Shown piece after piece: positions 8,034 through 15,882 of a stretch of 24,801 nt of DNA. Position numbers and translations under genes: made by a program. Source of the DNA: an uncultured Cellvibrio sp. (GTDB lineage Bacteria; Pseudomonadota; Gammaproteobacteria; Pseudomonadales; Cellvibrionaceae); NCBI GenBank assembly GCA_937958105.1, contig CALFXJ010000036.1:1-24801 (forward strand), given 5' to 3'. The notes under the pieces were generated by a model. The model saw only the letters and a list, made by a program, of their open reading frames with translations. It searched no databases and was not told the origin of the DNA. Each line of letters starts with the position of its first letter. Positions within the stretch are counted from its first letter, which is position 1.

Positions 8034-8912
8034 ATGAAGATATCAAGCTTAGCAGCCCTCGCCATTGCCTCTGCGGCAATCTTTTCTCCTGTTACCCAGG
8101 CGAAAGACAGTGACTGGCATTACCTGCTCGACCAGGATTTGAGTCAATGGAATACCTACCTCGGCTTTCCCAACCCGGAAACCGAGATCAAAGGCCTGCC
8201 TAAGGATGCCGAGGGTAACTACACCCAGCCCATTGGTCACGGCAAAGACGAAAAAGGTGTTTTTACCGTTTCTCTGCAAGATGGTCAGCCGGTCCTGCGG
8301 GTTTCCGGCGAGATTTATGGCAGCGTCTACACAAACGAAGAATTCGAAAATTATCACCTGGTTCTGCAGTACAAATGGGGTTCAAAAAAATGGAAACCCC
8401 GGCTGGATCTCGAACTGGATACCGGCATTCTGTATCACGCCATCGGTGAGCACGGCGTGGACTACTGGAAAGCCTGGGCCTTGTCCCAGGAACTGCAGAT
8501 CATGGAGCAAAGTACTGGCGACTGGTGGCAGATTGCTGATTCACAGATTGATATCCGCTGTGAAGAGCGCGAAGGTGAAGACGTACATATCTATAATCCG
8601 CAAGCTGAGCGGCTCAGCTTTGGACCCGGCGGGGTCGGCATCACCTGTCGCCGCAGCCATGATCGGGAAAAGCCTAAAGGTGAATGGAACACGGTGGAAT
8701 TGATAACCTACGGCGACAAGAGCCTGCACATCGTAAATGGTGAGGTTGTAATGGCGCTGAGCAATTCCCGCTATACCCGGGATGGGAAGGTTATCCCCCT
8801 CACCAAAGGTAAGATTCTGTTACAAAGTGAAGCGGGTGAAGCATTTTTCCGAGATATCAAGTTGCGCTCCATCAACGGAATCCCCGCGCAATATCGCAGC
8901 TATTTTAATTAA
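8034..8912 (+). CDS. Secreted DUF1080 protein (3-keto-disaccharide hydrolase family)
   Basis: The mature part (about 269 residues) has the DUF1080 (PF06439) jelly-roll pattern. The order is an opening LLDQDLSQW, PVLRVSGEIYGSVYTNEEFENYHLVLQYKWG, then DTGILYHAIGE, WNTVELITYGDKSLHIVNGEVV, and the closing ILLQSEAGEAFFRDIKLRSI. Some members hydrolyse 3-keto-glycosides made by 3-dehydrogenating oxidoreductases; others are lectin-like. The start is set at 8034 rather than an in-frame start at 7923 because residues 1-23 (MKISSLAALAIASAAIFSPVTQA) then form a clean signal peptide ending in an AxA-like site. The ribosome site is weak. Export to the periplasm or beyond is expected. No partner keto-sugar oxidoreductase is visible, though a GH9 enzyme lies nearby. 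Catalysis is therefore inferred from family only. Confidence 0.82.
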   Translation: MKISSLAALAIASAAIFSPVTQAKDSDWHYLLDQDLSQWNTYLGFPNPETEIKGLPKDAEGNYTQPIGHGKDEKGVFTVSLQDGQPVLRVSGEIYGSVYTNEEFENYHLVLQYKWGSKKWKPRLDLELDTGILYHAIGEHGVDYWKAWALSQELQIMEQSTGDWWQIADSQIDIRCEEREGEDVHIYNPQAERLSFGPGGVGITCRRSHDREKPKGEWNTVELITYGDKSLHIVNGEVVMALSNSRYTRDGKVIPLTKGKILLQSEAGEAFFRDIKLRSINGIPAQYRSYFN

Positions 8913-8921
8913 AACGTGAGG

Positions 8922-8940
8922 TGGCCCGGCGTCCGGGCCA
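8922..8940 (+). other. GC-rich intergenic hairpin after the DUF1080 gene
   Basis: Arms TGGCCCGG (8922-8929) and CCGGGCCA (8933-8940) enclose a 3-base loop, 10 bases after the DUF1080 stop. It lacks a following T-run (ATCTTCCCG), so it is either a weak terminator or a 3' mRNA stabiliser between the DUF1080 and TMEM220-like genes. Confidence 0.5.
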
Positions 8941-8984
8941 TCTTCCCGATCCCATCAATTCAGACATTATCCAGGAAGGTTTTT

Positions 8985-9386
8985 ATGATGCTGATGATCA
9001 CCCTGCGCAGTGTTGCTTTTCTTCTGTTTCTGGTGCTGCTGGCGTTTGCGCTGCTGCAATTAAATGATCCCGACCCGCTGCAGTGGACAATTTATTATCT
9101 GATCTGCTCGCTGGTGCCATTGATGCTGGTGTTTAAGCGTTTCAGTAAAGCAGTGTTCTGGACAGCAGTGATATTGAGTCTGGTGGTCATGGGGCTTTAC
9201 GCCGCAGGAACCCTGGAGTATCTGCGCCACGCCAGTCAGGAGCCGCTGATGCAATCAATGAATCCGGCTAAACCTTACATTGAAGAAGCCCGGGAGTTCA
9301 TTGGTGGTTTTATTGCACTGTGCATCCTGCTGCTGTGTCGGTTTATGTGGTTCAGGCTTCACAGAATGCACGCAAAAAAAGCATAA
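8985..9386 (+). CDS. TMEM220-family small membrane protein
   Basis: This 133-residue protein has four hydrophobic segments (about residues 5-24, 32-50, 55-75 and 105-125). The conserved loop LNDPDPLQW after the first helix is the hallmark of the transmembrane family 220. The function of this family is unknown. The start at 8985 is chosen because AGGAAGG lies 6 bases upstream; an in-frame start at 8916 would add a non-hydrophobic leader across the intergenic hairpin. It sits 72 bases after the DUF1080 gene on the same strand and could be cotranscribed with it. It ends directly at a terminator shared with the convergent GH9 gene. Confidence 0.8.
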   Translation: MMLMITLRSVAFLLFLVLLAFALLQLNDPDPLQWTIYYLICSLVPLMLVFKRFSKAVFWTAVILSLVVMGLYAAGTLEYLRHASQEPLMQSMNPAKPYIEEAREFIGGFIALCILLLCRFMWFRLHRMHAKKA

Positions 9387-9416
9387 AAAAAGCCACCCCG
9401 AAGGGTGGCTAAAAAA
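9385..9416 (-). terminator. Intrinsic terminator of the GH9 gene, at the convergent junction
   Basis: Arms AGCCACCC (9391-9398) and GGGTGGCT (9403-9410) form an 8-bp stem. On the minus strand the loop is TTCG, an unusually stable tetraloop, followed by a run of T (plus A-run 9385-9390). Another A-run at 9411-9416 gives the minus-strand stem an upstream T-run. In the plus direction the hairpin abuts the TMEM220-like stop but lacks a U-tract. Confidence 0.85.
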
Positions 9417-9440
9417 CCAGCTCCATAACACTAGCTTTAA

Positions 9441-11927
9441 TCAATTCTTCGGCAGTACATCCTCGGCGGCATGGACCAGGAAAATATAACTGGCTCCAAG
9501 ATTCACAACGTATTCATTCTGTCCCCAGAAGAATGGCCAGTCCTCGTGGTTCTCCGGATAGTCTGGCTTCAACACCAGAATACCGGGAACAATGCCCCCC
9601 GCGATGAAGGAAAAGTCAGCGCGATTCATGCCGTAGGCCACTTCTTTAGAACGAGTGCCGACTGCAGAAACCAGCGAAAGGTTGTGTGCCGGGTGTGTGC
9701 CGTAGAGGAAATTCAATCCGCGCAGCACGGCCTCGCGATCAACCAGATCCGGGAAGGCTTTGTGCAGATAATAATTGTTGATGGCGTGGCGGATTACCCA
9801 GCCACTGCCTGCCCACCCACCGGTTGTAATAGGTACGCCAAAGGGATTTTCCTTGTGCAGCTTCTCCATATTGGCAACGTAGGTGGCGGTCAGCGCTTTT
9901 ACTTTTTCGCCGTAAGCCGGTGACATGTGCGGCATGGCCCGTACGAACCAGGAAACGTGGAACGCAAATTCCTGTTCCAGTTTCTGCAGAAGTTGCTCAA
10001 CGACCTTCGCATACTGCGCCTCGCCAGTGGTAATCAATAACTCTGTAGCCAGCTTCAGGTGCTCAGAATCCAGACGGCCACCGGTGGTATTACCGTGAAT
10101 AAATAAATCCGGCTCAGGCTTGGCCTGCTCATCTACCCAGACTTTTTTGGCGGTCGCCAGGGATTCCTGCGCGAGCTCATCGTTATAACCTTTGAGTGCG
10201 CGACTGGCTGCGGCCAGCGCTGCAGCAGAGCCGTAATTCAGTGGAGTGGACTTGCTGGTGAAGGCCCAGCGATCGTCAAACTTGCCACTCTTGAAGCCTG
10301 TGGACTCGTTTTCTTTCAGGGATGGATCATAGATCAGGTTATCGGTCTTGGTGAGACCATCACCCAGGTGGGTGTACTGATCAATGTGAGCTTCCACAAT
10401 ACCCGGGATCGCGCGACCCAGTGCACGATGCTGGGCAATCAGCGCCAGGGTGCCGTGCTCAATCTGCTGCAGGATGTCGGGCTTGCCGTCGGCGACATGA
10501 ATGTCCACGTACTTACGCTCGTAATCAACACTGGTGTTGTCGCGCTTGGGTGCAAAGCTTTCCCACACGGTCACCAGGGTGTTCACCACATCGTATTGCG
10601 TCTGGGTGCGGATATCGTAGTCGCCCGCATCATACCAGCCACCAATGTTCAGGCCGGGGATGTGTTCACCGGGTTTGTAGGGCGTATCGGTTGTCGGTCC
10701 CTGGGCATAGAGATCAAAGTGTTCATGGTTCACCGGCGCCTGCAGGGCGTCATCCAGGTGGGAAGCGCCGTGCCACACGCGGTAGGCTTCGTTGACCATC
10801 ACGTGATCCATCTGCACCGGCAGGAATATGTCCAGGGTGGGATGCCAGGCTTCACTGAAAACCTGATGATCAATACGGAAAGGTCCGGTCTTATGCTCCC
10901 CGTAACGAATCATATAGAGACCCGGTGTGGTCACACTGCTGAAGTCAAACTCGCGGTAGTGATAGCGCAGGTAATTACCCCAGGAGTTCAGGCGGGCGCT
11001 GAGGACGGGCTTCTGGCTGCCATCCGGCATGATACGCAGCAACTCCGCTTTCGGATTCTTTTTATCCCGCGCATCCAGTTCGATCACTGCCACTTTTTTC
11101 TGCGCGGGGTGATAGCCCACCTGGGAATGCGCAATCATCGGCGGCCGCACCCAGTTTTTGATAGTGCTGGCATTCAACTGCCACTCCACCACTGTCCCGG
11201 TTTTTCCCGCAGGAATCTTACTGCGCACAATAAACCAGCCGTTCTGCGCTTTAGAGCGTCCATCGTAGAGTTCCAGCGGTTCACCAAAGGTCTGAATGCT
11301 GACGCGCCGCTCGATGTCGTCCGGCGCGAGCACCAGATGCTTACCGGTAGCCAGCGGACGCGCTTCAGCCAGGCCATTGATTTCTTTCGGGCCGCTGGGA
11401 TAGCGCGGGAAGATGCCGGTGCGCTCTTCCATCATGAACGACTTATGAAAATAAGCGGATGGCAGAAATTCGAGGTTGAAACCGGCCTTGCCTTCCAGTG
11501 CTGCGGGGAGCGGCTTGGGGGCACTGACAGTAATGCGTACACCCTCGGCGTTTTTCTTCACCTTGATGGAAAAATCAAACTGGTGATCAGGGTAATGCAG
11601 GAAGGCCTCGATGGATTGATCGTCGCGATCAATCTTGCGCTCTTTGAACATGGGTGTCATGTCCCACTGCTCAGGCGTGGCATTCAGGCGAACGTCGCCA
11701 TTAGTTGCAGTGCGCAGACCGTGGTGAATTAATTCGACACCGCTGATCTTGGCATCGCTGAACAGACCGTCGTACCAGTTACTGAATACCAGCACATTCA
11801 ATCCGGGCTGTTCAAAATATTCTTTCTCGCCCAGCGTCAGATTGGCGGAATTTGAAAAAGCAGGCACAGAATTCGTCAGCAGAAACAGCGACACAATCCC
11901 GTAGCGCAATACATGGCAGAATTTCAC
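9441..11927 (-). CDS. Exported glycoside hydrolase family 9 enzyme with Ig-like N-terminal domain
   Basis: The start is best placed at GTG 11927-11925: AGGAG lies 6 bases before it, whereas the upstream TTG at 11933 directly abuts that site. The 828-residue product opens with a signal peptide (about residues 1-25). Residues 26-255 match no family I recognise with certainty. Residues 260-355 (IAHSQVGYHP...GPFRID) resemble the CelD_N Ig-like module that precedes many GH9 catalytic domains. The GH9 (alpha/alpha)6 barrel starts near 365. GGWYDAGDYD holds the two catalytic-base aspartates (D433, D436), GTHPAHNLSLVSAVG replaces the usual His-bearing block, and WGQNEYVVN holds the probable acid E805. 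GH9 enzymes mostly cleave beta-1,4-glucans by inversion, but some are exo-beta-glucosaminidases, so substrate is open. No carbohydrate-binding module or Ser-rich linker is seen. Confidence 0.88.
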   Translation of the reverse strand: MKFCHVLRYGIVSLFLLTNSVPAFSNSANLTLGEKEYFEQPGLNVLVFSNWYDGLFSDAKISGVELIHHGLRTATNGDVRLNATPEQWDMTPMFKERKIDRDDQSIEAFLHYPDHQFDFSIKVKKNAEGVRITVSAPKPLPAALEGKAGFNLEFLPSAYFHKSFMMEERTGIFPRYPSGPKEINGLAEARPLATGKHLVLAPDDIERRVSIQTFGEPLELYDGRSKAQNGWFIVRSKIPAGKTGTVVEWQLNASTIKNWVRPPMIAHSQVGYHPAQKKVAVIELDARDKKNPKAELLRIMPDGSQKPVLSARLNSWGNYLRYHYREFDFSSVTTPGLYMIRYGEHKTGPFRIDHQVFSEAWHPTLDIFLPVQMDHVMVNEAYRVWHGASHLDDALQAPVNHEHFDLYAQGPTTDTPYKPGEHIPGLNIGGWYDAGDYDIRTQTQYDVVNTLVTVWESFAPKRDNTSVDYERKYVDIHVADGKPDILQQIEHGTLALIAQHRALGRAIPGIVEAHIDQYTHLGDGLTKTDNLIYDPSLKENESTGFKSGKFDDRWAFTSKSTPLNYGSAAALAAASRALKGYNDELAQESLATAKKVWVDEQAKPEPDLFIHGNTTGGRLDSEHLKLATELLITTGEAQYAKVVEQLLQKLEQEFAFHVSWFVRAMPHMSPAYGEKVKALTATYVANMEKLHKENPFGVPITTGGWAGSGWVIRHAINNYYLHKAFPDLVDREAVLRGLNFLYGTHPAHNLSLVSAVGTRSKEVAYGMNRADFSFIAGGIVPGILVLKPDYPENHEDWPFFWGQNEYVVNLGASYIFLVHAAEDVLPKN

Positions 11928-12082
11928 GAGCAACTCCTCATCTTATTATCATCCCTCTTATAGTCCATGAGAACATAAGGCGTCTGCAACGGTCTTTACA
12001 CTAAATGACGAAGAATAACGGTTGTTTTCGCGTCAAGGGCCCCCACACTGTTTAACACCCTCAGATTCAGTGGTACCTGCTT

Positions 12083-13072
12083 ATGTTGCAAGATGTTGCT
12101 TTTTCTTTACTGGAACTCGCCTCGGTGCGGGAAGACGCTTCTGTTCAAGATACTTTGAAGAATTCACTGGCCTACGCCCAGACGGCAGAGAAGCATGGAT
12201 TCAAGCGGTTCTGGCTGGCGGAACACCACAATATGGAGGGCATTGCCAGTTCCGCCACCGCCGTCCTCATTGGCTATATCGCCGGCGGCACCCAGACCAT
12301 ACGGGTCGGCTCCGGTGGCATCATGCTGCCCAACCACCCTCCGCTGGTGGTCGCAGAACAGTTTGGCACTCTGGCCAGCCTTTATCCGGATCGCATTGAC
12401 CTGGGGCTCGGCCGCGCGCCGGGTACTGATCCCATCACCGCCCGTGCGCTGCGTCGCGACGATATGCGCGCTGATAATTTCCCCACCGAAGTCAGTCTGC
12501 TTCAACAGCTGCTGGGACCACTGCAGGAAGGACAGCGTTTGAAAGCAATCCCCGGTGCCGGCACTGAAGTGCCGATCTGGCTCCTGGGTTCAAGCCTGTA
12601 CAGTGCTCAGCTGGCGGCGCAACGCGGCCTGCCTTATGCCTTCGCCGGCCATTTTGCGCCCCGCCTGATGCGTGAAGCGATTCGTATTTATCAAACACAG
12701 TTCCAGCCGTCTGCTGTGCTCGACAAACCTTATGTCATGCTGGGTATGCCGGTGATCGTGGCAGACACCGAAGAAGAAGCCGTGTTCCTGTCGACCACCA
12801 GCCAGCAGCGCATTCTCGCCCTGCTGCGCGGTCAGCCGCTGTGGCTGAAACCCCCGGTGGAGTCGATGGATGGGCTGTGGAATATTGAAGAGGAACTGTA
12901 TGTGAAAGATTTTCTTTCTCTGTCAGCCATTGGTAACCCGGCGCAGGTTAAAGCCAGGCTGGAACACTGGGTAGAGGAACTGGGAGTTGATGAATTCATG
13001 TTTACCATTGATCTTTACGATCCCGCTAAACGCCGTTATGCGGTTGAACTGCTCGCTGCGATGAAAGCGTAA
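12083..13072 (+). CDS. Luciferase-like (LLM class) flavin-dependent monooxygenase
   Basis: This 329-residue single-domain protein has the bacterial-luciferase TIM-barrel fold. It opens with FSLLELASV, then RFWLAEHHNMEGIASSATAVLIG and IRVGSGGIMLPNHPPLVVAEQFGTL, the flavin-phosphate-binding order of the family. DLGLGRAPGTDP follows, and PIWLLGSSLYSAQLAAQRGLPYAFAGHFAP forms the later barrel strands. It resembles E. coli YhbW most closely. Such enzymes use reduced FMN supplied by a separate reductase to oxygenate small organics; the substrate here cannot be told. There is no clear ribosome site before the ATG. It is divergent from the GH9 gene, and a GntR regulator gene follows after 309 bases. 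Cytoplasmic. Confidence 0.88.
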   Translation: MLQDVAFSLLELASVREDASVQDTLKNSLAYAQTAEKHGFKRFWLAEHHNMEGIASSATAVLIGYIAGGTQTIRVGSGGIMLPNHPPLVVAEQFGTLASLYPDRIDLGLGRAPGTDPITARALRRDDMRADNFPTEVSLLQQLLGPLQEGQRLKAIPGAGTEVPIWLLGSSLYSAQLAAQRGLPYAFAGHFAPRLMREAIRIYQTQFQPSAVLDKPYVMLGMPVIVADTEEEAVFLSTTSQQRILALLRGQPLWLKPPVESMDGLWNIEEELYVKDFLSLSAIGNPAQVKARLEHWVEELGVDEFMFTIDLYDPAKRRYAVELLAAMKA

Positions 13073-13381
13073 CTTTTTATACCTGTTATACGCCCGCTAT
13101 ACGCACGATATACAACCTGCCTGCACGCGATCTGGCGATGCGCAATCTGTGAATCAGACTGCGTACTCTGCGCATCAGGATATGCGCATTACAGCTAAAC
13201 GTCGCTGCCATACTAGTAAATTTGACTATAAGTCTGTACCGCTAAACTGCCCATATTTTTCGTTAACTCCCGCCATAGTTAGTGTTAATATCGGCCATCA
13301 GCGCATCGCATAAAATAACAATCGATGCGCCCGCCTCTAAAACTAATAAATTCATGACCAATATGTGGTGGGAGATCCAGA
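13073..13381 (+). other. 309-base gap with short repeats before the GntR gene
   Basis: No open reading frame here looks coding. Four copies of TATAC start at 13078, 13087, 13098 and 13109, the last three spaced 11 bases apart. Three copies of the self-complementary TGCGCA lie at 13139, 13169 and 13183, the latter two forming a 7-6-7 dyad. The right half (about 13205-13360) is AT-rich and probably carries the GntR promoter. I see no intrinsic terminator for the upstream monooxygenase gene. Confidence 0.6.
13169..13188. promoter_or_regulatory. Candidate operator dyad upstream of the GntR gene
   Basis: TGCGCAT (13169-13175) and ATGCGCA (13182-13188) are a perfect inverted repeat around a 6-base centre. 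Its size suits a dimeric winged-helix regulator, but it lies about 194 bases before the GntR start, and no binding consensus is known to me for this protein. Confidence 0.35.
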
Positions 13382-14098
13382 GTGGCCAAGCAACCCGTAG
13401 TACTAGCGCGGAAACCCGGCGCGCAAGCAAAAAATATTTCCTTCGATCGTCCTGTCGCCAATCAGATTTACGGTTTTATCCGCGATGCCATTGTCAGCAT
13501 GGAGCTGTTGCCCGGCCAGATGATCTCTGAAACCGCCCTGGCAGAACAGTTTGGTGTCAGCCGCACACCGGTGCGCGAAGCTCTGATTCAACTAGCCAAT
13601 ATTGGTTTCGTGGATGTCCTTCCACAGCGCGGCACCTACGTATCCAAATTCAGTATGGATAAAATTCTTGAAGCGCGTTTTATCCGTGAAGCATTGGAAG
13701 TCGCGATAGTGACCTTCCTGGCTGACCATGTGACCGATGAAATCGTTCAGGCGGGAGAAAAAATTATTGAGGAACAGAAGATCGCGGCCAAGGAAGATGA
13801 TCCTCTTCTGTTTCAGAAACTGGACGACAAATTTCATCAGACGCTCGCAAGTTTTACCAACTACACACGAGTTGCTTCACTGATAGAAGCAGAAAAAGCG
13901 CACATGGATCGGGTCCGCAATCTGAGCCTGCATGTCAGTGGTCAGTACAAGCGGATCATTGCCCAGCACAACGCCATCATCAAAGCCATAAAGTCCGGTT
14001 CCAGCAGCGAAGCGGCCAAGGCGATGAGCGTGCACATGAAAGATGTTTACAACATTCTGGAAGTGATTCCGCAGGAACATCCGGAATACTTTCAATAG
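13382..14098 (+). CDS. GntR-family transcriptional regulator, FadR subfamily (FCD domain)
   Basis: The start codon is GTG with GGGAGA about 6 bases upstream. The 238-residue protein has an N-terminal winged helix (about residues 22-90): IRDAIVSMELLPGQMISETALAEQFGVSRTPVREAL, then the wing LPQRGTYVSKF. An all-helical FCD effector domain follows (about 95-222). Its probable metal/ligand residues are D148, H152, H196 and H218, placed as in other FCD proteins that bind carboxylates through a metal. FCD regulators usually repress sugar-acid, organic-acid or fatty-acid genes next to them. The only same-strand neighbour is the flavin monooxygenase upstream, so its targets may be elsewhere. The effector is unknown. 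Confidence 0.92.
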   Translation: MAKQPVVLARKPGAQAKNISFDRPVANQIYGFIRDAIVSMELLPGQMISETALAEQFGVSRTPVREALIQLANIGFVDVLPQRGTYVSKFSMDKILEARFIREALEVAIVTFLADHVTDEIVQAGEKIIEEQKIAAKEDDPLLFQKLDDKFHQTLASFTNYTRVASLIEAEKAHMDRVRNLSLHVSGQYKRIIAQHNAIIKAIKSGSSSEAAKAMSVHMKDVYNILEVIPQEHPEYFQ

Positions 14099-14161
14099 CG
14101 GCGGGAGCTGCTCGACGGTTGGCAGGCAACCTGCGCAAGGCAGGCTGCCGCAACAGCGATG

Positions 14162-15094
14162 TCAGCGGGGCAAGGAATAACTCAACAACCAGTTATACAG
14201 ATCATCTCCGGCGTATATTCTCCGCCAGGCATCGTGAGGCATATCCTCGTGTACCGTAAAGCGGACCTCCGCCTCACTGAGCTGTTCCAGTTTATTGATA
14301 CCCGCGTAGAAATACGGTTTGCGTACGGCGGTATCCCGTCCGGCGGCGAACAGCCAGACCGGTAAGCCCGCAGCGGCAATCGGCGGCATCAGATCAGGAT
14401 GCCCCCAACCGACCACAGGTGCAATGGCCGCAAATTTTTCCGGATGCCGGCTGGCCATGAACCAGGTACCAAAACCACCATAGCTCAAGCCGGACAAATA
14501 CACCCGCTGCTGATCGGTGCGGTAGCTTTCGTGGACCTTATCAAGCATACCCAGCAGATCCTGCTCTACCCTGTCCCATCCGTCCGGCAGTAAGGGTGGG
14601 ACCTCCGACATATCCGTAATTTCCTCGCCCGCGGTCATGGCACCAGTCACCGGAATAAAATTTCTCCGTGGAGGCACACCCTCGGCCAGCCGCTGGGGAA
14701 TCTGCGCACGGGTACGCCGGGCAATATAATCCACCTTCCCCATACCAAACATGTGCAGCTGTGGCGCGATGATGATAAATGGCAGGTCCTTTTTCTGGAT
14801 CCAGGCCTCGTAGAGCGGTCCATGAATCAGAACATAGTCCAGTTCATCAAGACCGTTGCCGCGCTCGCCGTTACCGTGCAGAAACAGCAACACCGGCCAC
14901 TGCTTTTCCGGCTGAGTTTCATAACCGCGCGGCAGGTATACAAAAAATTCGCGACCCTTGTTATCGGCCTGACTGACATAAGGCAGACGCAACAACTGCT
15001 CGATTGATGCAGATTGTTCCCGTGATCCTGTAGCACAGGCTACCAGCAGGATGGTGGACAGGATTAGCACAAGGACATGATTCAGGATTTTCAT
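14162..15094 (-). CDS. Lipoprotein alpha/beta-hydrolase (esterase/peptidase family)
   Basis: This 310-residue protein begins with a lipoprotein signal peptide whose lipobox LVAC puts the lipidated Cys at residue 20; the following A-T does not suggest inner-membrane retention. An alpha/beta-hydrolase fold follows: oxyanion region LHGNGERG (72-79), nucleophile elbow GLSYGG with S204, acid D254 in AAGRDTAV, and H287 in MPHDAW. Family resemblance is to CE1-like or PHB-depolymerase-like esterases often annotated 'phospholipase/carboxylesterase' or 'prolyl oligopeptidase family'. An insertion at about 118-165 separates the strands before the elbow. A role in deacylating plant or algal polysaccharides would suit the GH9 context but is inference. 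AGGAG lies 11 bases upstream. It faces the GntR gene tail to tail. Confidence 0.82.
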   Translation of the reverse strand: MKILNHVLVLILSTILLVACATGSREQSASIEQLLRLPYVSQADNKGREFFVYLPRGYETQPEKQWPVLLFLHGNGERGNGLDELDYVLIHGPLYEAWIQKKDLPFIIIAPQLHMFGMGKVDYIARRTRAQIPQRLAEGVPPRRNFIPVTGAMTAGEEITDMSEVPPLLPDGWDRVEQDLLGMLDKVHESYRTDQQRVYLSGLSYGGFGTWFMASRHPEKFAAIAPVVGWGHPDLMPPIAAAGLPVWLFAAGRDTAVRKPYFYAGINKLEQLSEAEVRFTVHEDMPHDAWRRIYAGDDLYNWLLSYSLPR

Positions 15095-15149
15095 TAGCTG
15101 TTATTCTCCTGCAGAACAAAACGGCCTGACGGCGCAAAAGAGAAGGCGA

Positions 15150-15168
15150 CAGAAGCTGTAGGCTTCTG
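15150..15168 (-). terminator. Possible weak terminator after the yqhA-like gene
   Basis: Arms CAGAAGC (15150-15156) and GCTTCTG (15162-15168) form a 7-bp stem with a 5-base loop. On the minus strand the following sequence is TCGCCTTCTCTTTTG, pyrimidine-rich but not a clean T-run. It lies about 50 bases past the yqhA-like stop and before the esterase gene. Confidence 0.35.
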
Positions 15169-15219
15169 CCGGTGAGTGATAATAAAAGCGAGACAACAGT
15201 GCTTTTCTGAGCGATGGAA

Positions 15220-15711
15220 TTATTTCTTTTTAATTTTGGTATCCAGGTAGCCCATCAGAAAAGCCGACACGACAAAGGTCAGATGAATAATAACGTACCA
15301 TTTGAGCTTTTCGTCAGCCACATTCTGCACTTCCATAAACATCTTGAGTAAGTGAATCGACGAAATGGCCACGATGCTGGCAGCGATCTTGGCTTTCAAC
15401 GAAGAAGAATCCATTGTCCCCAGCCAGCCCAGCTTTTCTTCTCCCTCTTCTACATCGAGTCGCGACACAAAATTCTCGTAGCCACTCATCATCACCATGA
15501 TCAACAACCCACCCACCATGGAGAGATCCACGAGTGACAGTACAATCAGGATCATCTCCGCTTCTTCCAATACCCAGATATCAAGCAGCAGGTGCAATAA
15601 CTCCTGGAAAAATTTTATCGTCAATGCGATGACGGCAATACTTAATCCCAGATAAATCGGAGCGAGCACCCAGCGCGAACGGTAAATCAATCTTTCAATA
15701 AGACGTTCCAT
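15220..15711 (-). CDS. yqhA: YqhA / UPF0114 family membrane protein
   Basis: This 163-residue integral membrane protein is near-collinear with E. coli YqhA (164 residues). Shared blocks are SRWVLAPIYLGLS, LSLVDLSMVGGLL, SGYENFVSRLD and the run from AASIVAISSIHLLKMFM to WYVIIHLTFV. Hydrophobic segments near 15-35, 52-76, 108-125 and 134-152 suggest four helices. The start at 15711 (MERLIERLIYRSRW) is preferred over an in-frame ATG nine codons upstream because it matches the family N-terminus and has GGGGA 5 bases before it. The C-terminus is polybasic (KIKKK). The family's function is unknown. Confidence 0.93.
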   Translation of the reverse strand: MERLIERLIYRSRWVLAPIYLGLSIAVIALTIKFFQELLHLLLDIWVLEEAEMILIVLSLVDLSMVGGLLIMVMMSGYENFVSRLDVEEGEEKLGWLGTMDSSSLKAKIAASIVAISSIHLLKMFMEVQNVADEKLKWYVIIHLTFVVSAFLMGYLDTKIKKK

Positions 15712-15821
15712 TAACTTCCCCAGTTTGGTGATGATCATATAGGCGAGCTGTCGGGCACCTGCGCGGGCGCCGCGAGAAGGGGAGGAATTTTAGCACCGGC
15801 TCGTGCTTTTGTAGTGAACGG

Positions 15822-15859
15822 AATTTAAAAAAAGAAACCGGAAAGCTCCGGTTTCTTTT
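15822..15859 (-). terminator. Strong terminator of the tetR-like gene, possibly bidirectional
   Basis: A perfect 12-bp inverted repeat (arms 15831-15842 and 15847-15858, loop AAGC) follows the tetR-like stop by 25 bases. On the minus strand it is followed by a T-rich run ending in TTTTAAATT. On the plus strand it ends in TTTCTTTTC, so it may also stop transcripts entering from the left. It insulates the regulator gene from yqhA. Confidence 0.85.
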
Positions 15860-15882
15860 CGAGCGGAAGGATTAGCAGCAAC

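Noticed and set aside
10368..11732. 454-codon plus-strand open frame inside the GH9 gene
   Set aside because: It is antisense to the GH9 coding sequence, is rich in His, Gln and Val typical of mirrored frames, and has no ribosome site or known domain.
14099..14161. Terminator between the convergent GntR and esterase genes
   Set aside because: Several short stems (for example GGTTG/CAACC at 14118-14132) can be drawn, but none is followed by a T-run on either strand.
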